DNA of 5,299 nt from Deltaproteobacteria bacterium (GTDB taxonomy: Bacteria; Myxococcota; Myxococcia; Myxococcales; 40CM-4-68-19): positions 1 through 5,299 of the forward strand of contig VBLM01000249.1 of NCBI GenBank assembly GCA_005879095.1, given 5' to 3'. Shown in pieces: positions 1 through 4,011 of the stretch (positions are counted from its first letter, which is position 1; each line of letters opens with the position of its first letter). The notes below the pieces were generated by a model that worked only from the letters and a program-made list of their open reading frames with translations, was not told where the DNA came from and made no database searches. The position numbers and the translations under genes were made by a program.

Positions 1-130
1 CGCGCATCGCACGCAACGTCGCCTCGTCGCGCACCTCGCGAGCGACGATCTGCTCCTTGACCATCTCTTGCCGGCGGGCGGCCGAGGGATCGGCGCTGAC
101 GACCGCGGCGACGACGAGCGAGGCGAGCAT
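1..130 (-). CDS. pcm: Protein-L-isoaspartate O-methyltransferase, N-terminal part, probably exported (runs off left edge)
   Basis: Only the first 43 codons are visible; the gene continues beyond position 1. After a hydrophobic leader (MLASLVVAAVVSADP) comes RRQEMVKEQIVAREVRDEA followed by TLRAMR. This matches the conserved N-terminus of the PCMT family, where a Met-Val-x-x-Gln-Ile/Leu-x-x-Arg helix is followed by an Arg-Asp element and an 'AMR' helix. Family members use S-adenosylmethionine to methylate L-isoaspartyl residues in damaged proteins and so start their repair. The SAM-binding motifs lie outside the window. The ATG at 130 is chosen because a perfect AGGAGG sits 6 bases upstream; the internal ATG at residue 23 lacks comparable support. 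The leader therefore looks like part of the protein and suggests export, although it has no basic residue before the hydrophobic stretch. The gene lies 74 bases downstream of the exported protein at 205-738 on the same strand and is probably co-transcribed with it. The family call is fairly secure; the cellular location is inferred. Confidence 0.8.
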   Translation of the reverse strand, partial: MLASLVVAAVVSADPSAARRQEMVKEQIVAREVRDEATLRAMR

Positions 131-136
131 GCAACG

Positions 137-142
137 CCTCCT
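137..142 (-). promoter_or_regulatory. Ribosome binding site of the pcm-type gene
   Basis: Read on the minus strand this is AGGAGG, a full Shine-Dalgarno match, 6 bases before the ATG at 130-128. It decides the start in favour of the long form that includes the hydrophobic leader. Confidence 0.7.
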
Positions 143-166
143 GCACAAGCATACTCGCGGAAGAGC

Positions 167-196
167 GTGCCGGCCAATCGATTACATCGGCGGCAC
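167..196 (-). other. Imperfect inverted repeat between the two minus-strand genes
   Basis: GTGCC at 167-171 pairs with GGCAC at 192-196. After one bulged G, GCC at 173-175 pairs with GGC at 189-191. This gives about eight base pairs around a 13-base loop that contains the palindrome AATCGATT (176-183). It starts just past the stop codon of the upstream gene (205) in transcription order. No T-run follows on either strand, so it is not a standard intrinsic terminator. It could be a 3' stability element or attenuator, or chance pairing in GC-rich DNA. Confidence 0.2.
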
Positions 197-204
197 CTGG
201 CCGT

Positions 205-738
205 TCATTCCGACACGAACACCGGCGCGCCGGGCTTGAGCTCGCCCTTGTCGACCGGCGCGTACGTCACGACGACCGTATCCCTGCTGACCAGAATCTT
301 CTTCTCGCCGCCCTTGTACTGCACGGTCATGACGCGATCGTTGGCCATGTTCACCACGCCGGCGACGTTCGCGTTGGTCATCTTGCTGTCGGGCCTGAGA
401 TCCCAGTCGTAATGGCCTTCGCCCGTGCCGCGCATGCTCTCGGGGAAGATGTGCACTTCCTGCGCGACCAGCGCGCCGTCGCGCTCGCCCACCGTGGTGG
501 TGCCGATGAACTTGCCGCTGGCGATGTCGGCGACGCTTCCCTTGAAGATACCCACGACCATGAACTTGTCGGCGAGCTTGATGCTCACGCTCTGCCCGCT
601 GCGCTCCTTGATGACCAGATTCTGGCCGTCGAGCTTTTCGATGGTGCCGCGGACTCTCACCGGTGGGTTGGCGGGCGCCTGGGCGACGGCAATGGCGGGC
701 ACTGCGGCGACGAACAATCCGGCGATCATACGCATCAT
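205..738 (-). CDS. Exported beta-rich protein, DUF5666/OB-fold-like
   Basis: 177 residues. An N-terminal signal peptide (MMRMIAGLFVAAVPAIAVAQA) has a basic residue, a hydrophobic core and a probable AxA-type cleavage site near residues 18-21, so the mature protein should be periplasmic. The mature part reads as two small beta-barrel halves. Residues 27-55 (VRVRGTIEKLDGQNLVIKE onward) have the 'GxIxxLdGxxLxVk' look of DUF5666/OB-like domains. Residues 133-176 (DRVMTVQYKGGEKKILV, then a TYAP turn and a 'GELKPGAPVFV' strand) echo this. A conserved-looking segment, IFPESMRGTGEGHYDWDL (98-115), joins them. As I recall, proteins of this type occur widely in Proteobacteria as uncharacterised secreted proteins, so no reaction is assigned. 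The open frame extends upstream to 828, but GGAGGA lies 4 bases before the ATG at 738 and the signal peptide begins there, so 738 is the preferred start. It heads a likely two-gene unit with the methyltransferase. Confidence 0.75.
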   Translation of the reverse strand: MMRMIAGLFVAAVPAIAVAQAPANPPVRVRGTIEKLDGQNLVIKERSGQSVSIKLADKFMVVGIFKGSVADIASGKFIGTTTVGERDGALVAQEVHIFPESMRGTGEGHYDWDLRPDSKMTNANVAGVVNMANDRVMTVQYKGGEKKILVSRDTVVVTYAPVDKGELKPGAPVFVSE

Positions 739-742
739 GGGG

Positions 743-748
743 TCCTCC
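743..748 (-). promoter_or_regulatory. Ribosome binding site of the exported beta-rich protein
   Basis: On the minus strand the sequence is GGAGGA, 4 bases before the ATG at 738-736. It chooses this start over the upstream in-frame ATG at 828, which would put 30 non-hydrophobic residues before the signal peptide. Confidence 0.65.
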
Positions 749-773
749 GGAAACGCGTAAAAGGCGACAGGGA

Positions 774-803
774 AGCATAACTCCCTGCAAAGGGAAGTGC
801 TCA
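774..803 (-). promoter_or_regulatory. Candidate sigma70-type promoter with overlapping dyad for the minus-strand unit
   Basis: On the minus strand TATGCT (779-774) matches four of six bases of the -10 consensus. TGAGCA (803-798) matches three of six of the -35 consensus, with an 18-base spacer. The predicted transcript would start near 767, giving a leader of about 29 bases before the ATG at 738. The same stretch holds an imperfect dyad: AGCA (774-777) pairs with TGCT (798-801), and inside it TCCCT (782-786), a GCAA loop and AGGGA (791-795). AGGGAAG also occurs twice as a direct repeat, 769-775 and 791-797, 22 bases apart. The overlap of dyad and promoter is operator-like, but these matches are short and unproven. 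Confidence 0.3.
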
Positions 804-809
804 GCGGTC

Positions 810-838
810 TTGCAGGTGCATCGGCCATCCGTTAGCCT
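810..838 (+). promoter_or_regulatory. Weak candidate promoter for the transglutaminase-thioredoxin unit
   Basis: TTGCAG (810-815) and TAGCCT (833-838) are separated by 17 bases. The hexamers are partial matches to the -35 and -10 consensus. Transcription would begin around 845, almost at the ATG at 847, so the message would be leaderless or nearly so. This agrees with the lack of a Shine-Dalgarno sequence upstream of that ATG. It is only a sequence-pattern guess. Confidence 0.22.
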
Positions 839-846
839 CCCGCGCC

Positions 847-1908
847 ATGAGGAGACGAGAGTTCCTCGGCGCGGCCGTTCTCGCGGCCCTCCCCTGGCGC
901 CGCCTGCGTGCGGAGTCGGGGTGGCGCACGTTCGAAGTGACCACGCGCGCGGAGATTTCCAGGCCGCAGGGAGTTTCTCGCGCATGGCTGCCCCTGCCGC
1001 TCAGGGCAGGTACCGACTGGCAACGCGCGCTAGGCAACACCTGGACCGGCAATGCGAAGCGGATGGAGGAGGTTCGGGCCGGCAAGTACGGCGTGCCCAT
1101 GCTCTACGCCGAATGGGCGTCAGGGCAGGAAGCGCCCTTCATCGAGTTGAAGAGCCAATTCAGCACCCGCGATCGAGCCGTCGACCTCTCGCGCAAAGAC
1201 GCCGCGACACTCAGCAGCGCCGAAATCGCGCTCTACACCGCTCCGACCGAGTCGATCCCCTGCGACGGCGTGGTGCGCGAAACGGCACTGATGCGGGCCG
1301 CCAAGGGCGCGCGCACCGATCTGGAAAAAGGACGCGCGATCTACGAATGGATAGTGCTCAACACGCTGCGCGATCCGAAGACCCGCGGCTGCGGCACCGG
1401 CAACATCAAGGCGATGCTCGAAAGCGGCAACCTGGGCGGCAAGTGCGCCGACCTGAACGGCCTCTTCGTCGGCTTCTGCCGATCGCTGGGCATTCCCGCG
1501 CGCGACGTCTACGGCATGCGCGTCGCCAGCTCCGCGCTCGGGTACAAAAGCCTTGGACCGTCGACGCCGGTGATCAGCAAGGCGCAGCACTGCCGCGCCG
1601 AGTTCTTCGCCGAAGGCATCGGCTGGGTTCCCGTCGATCCGGCCGACGTGCGCAAAGTGATCCTCGAGGAGCCGCCGGGGCAGCTCTCCCTCCAGGATCC
1701 CAAGGTCGAGGCCGCACACAAGCGTCTCTTCGGATCCTGGGAAATGAACTGGGTAGCCTTCAACACCGGCCACGACCTCGAGCTGCCCGGCTCGAACGGC
1801 CCGAAGTTGCCCTTCCTCATGTATCCAAACGGCGAAACGGGCGGAGAGCGGCTCGACCAGCTCGACCCCGACAAGTTCAAGTACGCCATCACGGCGCGCG
1901 AGATTTGA
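847..1908 (+). CDS. Tat-exported transglutaminase-like protein (COG1305 type)
   Basis: 353 residues. The N-terminus MRRREFLGAAVLAALPW has the twin-arginine pattern R-R-x-F-L followed by a hydrophobic stretch, so it is predicted to fold in the cytoplasm and leave through the Tat system. Cleavage is probable near residues 21-23. Residues about 28-135 form a beta-rich N-terminal region. The transglutaminase core follows: helix 154-171, then GGKCADLNGLFVGFCRSLG with the nucleophile Cys200, AQHCRAEFF with His248, and GWVPVDPADV with Asp264. The triad is complete and normally spaced for the family. Bacterial members can act as cysteine proteases or peptidases, or make or break amide bonds; the substrate here is unknown. 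Residues 280-353 are a C-terminal extension I do not recognise. The start at 847 is fixed by the Tat motif and by the absence of any other in-frame start before the stop at 778-780, although no Shine-Dalgarno is visible. The stop overlaps the next start (TGATG), indicating translational coupling to the thioredoxin-like gene. Confidence 0.85.
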   Translation: MRRREFLGAAVLAALPWRRLRAESGWRTFEVTTRAEISRPQGVSRAWLPLPLRAGTDWQRALGNTWTGNAKRMEEVRAGKYGVPMLYAEWASGQEAPFIELKSQFSTRDRAVDLSRKDAATLSSAEIALYTAPTESIPCDGVVRETALMRAAKGARTDLEKGRAIYEWIVLNTLRDPKTRGCGTGNIKAMLESGNLGGKCADLNGLFVGFCRSLGIPARDVYGMRVASSALGYKSLGPSTPVISKAQHCRAEFFAEGIGWVPVDPADVRKVILEEPPGQLSLQDPKVEAAHKRLFGSWEMNWVAFNTGHDLELPGSNGPKLPFLMYPNGETGGERLDQLDPDKFKYAITAREI

Positions 1909-2369
1909 TGCCGCTGCTCGTCGCCGCGCTCTTCGCGGCGACACCGCCGCTGGATTTGGCCGATGCCAATGGCGTGAGGCACCGGCTCGTCGACTACCGC
2001 GGAAAAGTGATCCTGCTCAATTTCTGGGCGACCTGGTGCGAGCCTTGCCGCGTCGAGTTGCCGACCATCGAGCGGCTGCGTGCCGCGCTCGCCGGCAGAC
2101 CCTTCGTCGTCCTCGCCGTCCAGATGGGCGGCAGTGCGCGCACGGCCCGGGACACGGCAGACTCGCTCGGGCTGCGTTTTCCCCTGCTGCTCGACCGCGA
2201 TTCGGCGGCGACCACGGCGTGGAAGGTCAACGTGCTGCCTGCCAGCTTCCTCATCGGACCGGACGGCGCCGTGGCCTTCACGCACGTCGGGCAGATGGAT
2301 TGGTCGAGCGTCAAGTCGCGCCGTAGAGTCGAAGCGCTCATCGCCGCACACGACTCTCCGCGCCGGTGA
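1908..2369 (+). CDS. TlpA/ResA-family thiol-disulfide oxidoreductase
   Basis: 153 residues, a typical size for a compact TlpA/ResA-like thioredoxin. Residues 31-47 contain RGKVILLNFWATWCEPC, the beta strand and active site, with redox cysteines Cys44 and Cys47 in a C-E-P-C motif (2037-2048). Further family marks are the helix ELPTIERLRA (50-59), the strand FVVLAVQ (66-72), and the VLPASFLIGPDG stretch with the probable cis-proline Pro111, followed by a strand and the C-terminal helix 136-147. Such proteins exchange disulfides with specific envelope partners, commonly as reductases. The N-terminus MPLLVAALFAATPP is hydrophobic but short and lacks a basic residue, so export is likely but the signal is atypical. 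The ATG shares its A with the last base of the transglutaminase stop, and no clear Shine-Dalgarno is seen, so translation probably depends on coupling. Its likely partner is therefore the upstream Cys-dependent protein. The 3' end overlaps the convergent TPR gene by 32 bases. Confidence 0.88.
   Translation: MPLLVAALFAATPPLDLADANGVRHRLVDYRGKVILLNFWATWCEPCRVELPTIERLRAALAGRPFVVLAVQMGGSARTARDTADSLGLRFPLLLDRDSAATTAWKVNVLPASFLIGPDGAVAFTHVGQMDWSSVKSRRRVEALIAAHDSPRR
2338..2369. other. Tail-to-tail overlap of convergent genes
   Basis: The thioredoxin-like gene (plus, stop TGA at 2367-2369) and the TPR gene (minus, stop TGA read at 2340-2338) share 32 bases. Both C-termini are basic and probably tolerant (SPRR and SRVRR). 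I see no hairpin with a T-run on either strand in or near the overlap, so the two transcripts probably extend into one another unless Rho or another mechanism stops them. Confidence 0.75.
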
Positions 2370-4011
2370 GCTGCCGCATCAGACGCCGCGCCTCGGCTTC
2401 GCCGCGAAAGGGTCGGCCCGGAGCGAGCGCCCGGCGAAGCTCATCCACCGCACGGGATGCGCTTCCCATCCGGTTGAAAGCGACAGCCAACTCGTAGTGG
2501 AGGCGCGCATCCGCTGGCGCCGCCGCGCTCGCCGGCTCGAGGAACTGGCGCGCGCGCGCGGCGTCGTTGGCGCCCTCGAGGAAGACGACGCCCATCGCAC
2601 CCAGCACTTCAGGCTCGATCGGCGCATCCCGCTCGAGAGTGTGGACCAGCGCGAGCGCGCGATCGCGCTGTCCGTGATCTTCGACCAGCAGGGCGGCAAG
2701 CTCAGCTGCCGCGACCTGATCGTAGGGCCGCTCCCGCAGCGCGGCCTCGTAACCCTCCGTCGCCCGCGCCCGATCGCCGAGGAGCACGCCGGCGCGCGCC
2801 GCGTCGAGGTGCAGCTCGCTGTCGCGGGGAAAGCGCGCCAGCCCGCGCTCGCAGACGACGATCGCCTCGCTCGCCCGATCGATCTCCAGATCGAACGCCG
2901 CCAGATCGCGAAACGGCACGGGCGAGTCGGCGAGGATGGCGAACTCCTGCCGCAGCGCGGCCTCTGCTCGCGCCGGCTGGTCTCCCTCGAGATACGCGCG
3001 CGCAGCGATCCGGAGCGGATAGACGAAACCGGGATCGTCCGCGGCGAGCTTCGAAAGCTCGTCGCCGACCCGCAGCGCGCCGCCTTGCCGTGACCAGATG
3101 GGAATCAGGTTCGTCACCACGCGGTGCGAGCGCGGCGAGCGCCGGAGCGCCTCGCGAAAGCTCTTCTCGGCCGCCGCGAACTCCCCGCGCTGGTACTCGA
3201 CCAGGCCCTCCAGCCAGGGCCCCATCAGCGTCGCGGGCCAGGTCTGTCCCGCTCTCAGCGCCAGCACCTTCGCCGCGCCCCAGTCCTTGCCGCGGATCTT
3301 CGCCAGCAGGTCTCGGATCAGCTCCCCGAGTTGTCCGGGCCAGCCCTCGGCGCGATCGGGAGCGCCGCGTCTCGGGATCGGCGCCGCCTCGTCCGGAAGC
3401 TGGGCGAACACCTTTCGATCCACTCCAGCCGCAACCGCCCGCTCGACGATCGCCTCGTCCTTCCCCGACTCATGCAAGGCCGAGCGCGCCGCGATCAGCC
3501 ACGCCTCGGCGTCGCGTGGATCGAGGCGGATCGCGCGCTCGGCGTCGATCAGGGCGCCGTGGTAACGCCCGAACCGATAACGAAGCTGCGCACGTTGCTT
3601 GATCGCCGCCTCGTCCTCGAGTCCCGCGTCGATTGCCCGGCTCAGCGCCGCCTCTGCTTCCTCCGCTTGATCCGCGGCGATCCGCACCCGGGACAGGCCG
3701 AGCCAGGCTTGCGTGTTCCCCGGCTGCAATTCGCTCAGCGCCTGGAAGTGCAGGAACGCCGGCTCCAGCCGCTTCTCGTCGAGCTCGAGCTGCGCCAGCA
3801 TTCGCCGCGCCTCCGCGTCGGCGGGCACCAGGTCCAGCGCCTCGATCAACCCGGCGCGCGCACGGTCTCGTGAACCCGCTGCGAGCTCCTGCCGTACGTC
3901 GACGACCATTTGCGACTCGCGCAGCCGCGCGAGACGCGGGCGGAAGAGAAAGAACGCCGCCGCGATTGCCGCCACCGCTGCCGCGACGACAACCACGGTC
4001 TTTGCCGTCAC
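2338..4011 (-). CDS. Membrane-anchored tetratricopeptide repeat (TPR) protein
   Basis: 557 residues from a GTG start. Residues 5-23 (TVVVVAAAVAAIAAAFFLF) are a single transmembrane anchor followed by RPRLARLRES. The remainder probably lies outside the membrane on the periplasmic side; that orientation is inferred. It is almost wholly helical TPR units of about 34 residues. The first array covers roughly 42-198 (for example 66-98, 99-132 and 134-166, the last ending in AERAIRLDPRD). A proline-rich linker follows at 203-225, then a second array from about 242 to 535 (for example 262-295 with FREALRRSPRS, 365-397, 398-431, 467-501 and 502-535). TPRs are protein-binding scaffolds and no catalytic motif is seen. 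The GTG is chosen because it starts just before the anchor and overlaps the stop of the CRTAC1-type gene (TAGTG); the first internal Met (residue 35) would lose the anchor. No Shine-Dalgarno is evident, implying coupled translation. The frame stays open another 945 bases upstream, but that is antisense-like shadow over the CRTAC1-type gene. It most likely assists or binds the co-encoded CRTAC1-type protein. Confidence 0.82.
   Translation of the reverse strand: MTAKTVVVVAAAVAAIAAAFFLFRPRLARLRESQMVVDVRQELAAGSRDRARAGLIEALDLVPADAEARRMLAQLELDEKRLEPAFLHFQALSELQPGNTQAWLGLSRVRIAADQAEEAEAALSRAIDAGLEDEAAIKQRAQLRYRFGRYHGALIDAERAIRLDPRDAEAWLIAARSALHESGKDEAIVERAVAAGVDRKVFAQLPDEAAPIPRRGAPDRAEGWPGQLGELIRDLLAKIRGKDWGAAKVLALRAGQTWPATLMGPWLEGLVEYQRGEFAAAEKSFREALRRSPRSHRVVTNLIPIWSRQGGALRVGDELSKLAADDPGFVYPLRIAARAYLEGDQPARAEAALRQEFAILADSPVPFRDLAAFDLEIDRASEAIVVCERGLARFPRDSELHLDAARAGVLLGDRARATEGYEAALRERPYDQVAAAELAALLVEDHGQRDRALALVHTLERDAPIEPEVLGAMGVVFLEGANDAARARQFLEPASAAAPADARLHYELAVAFNRMGSASRAVDELRRALAPGRPFRGEAEARRLMRQLTGAESRVRR

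Noticed and set aside
739..828. An upstream in-frame ATG at 828 for the exported beta-rich protein.
   Set aside because: It would put 30 unrelated residues in front of a good signal peptide, and GGAGGA is placed correctly for the ATG at 738.
663..1907. A long plus-strand open frame upstream of and in frame with the thioredoxin-like gene.
   Set aside because: It is an Arg-rich shadow frame over the transglutaminase-like gene, which has a Tat signal and complete catalytic triad in its own frame. Only the part from 1908 has family motifs.
1120..2351. Long open frames on the minus strand opposite the transglutaminase-like and thioredoxin-like genes.
   Set aside because: They mirror GC-rich codons of the plus-strand genes, show no recognisable domain, and have no supporting ribosome binding site that I could see.
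2370..2425. Short GC hairpins after the thioredoxin-like stop that might terminate the plus-strand transcript.
   Set aside because: Stems are about four base pairs, there is no T-run, and the region codes for the TPR protein on the other strand.
2548..2560. Alternating GC run, a possible Z-DNA or microsatellite tract.
   Set aside because: Only 13 bases, and it encodes an Ala-Arg-Ala-Arg stretch in a TPR helix; expected by chance in this base composition.
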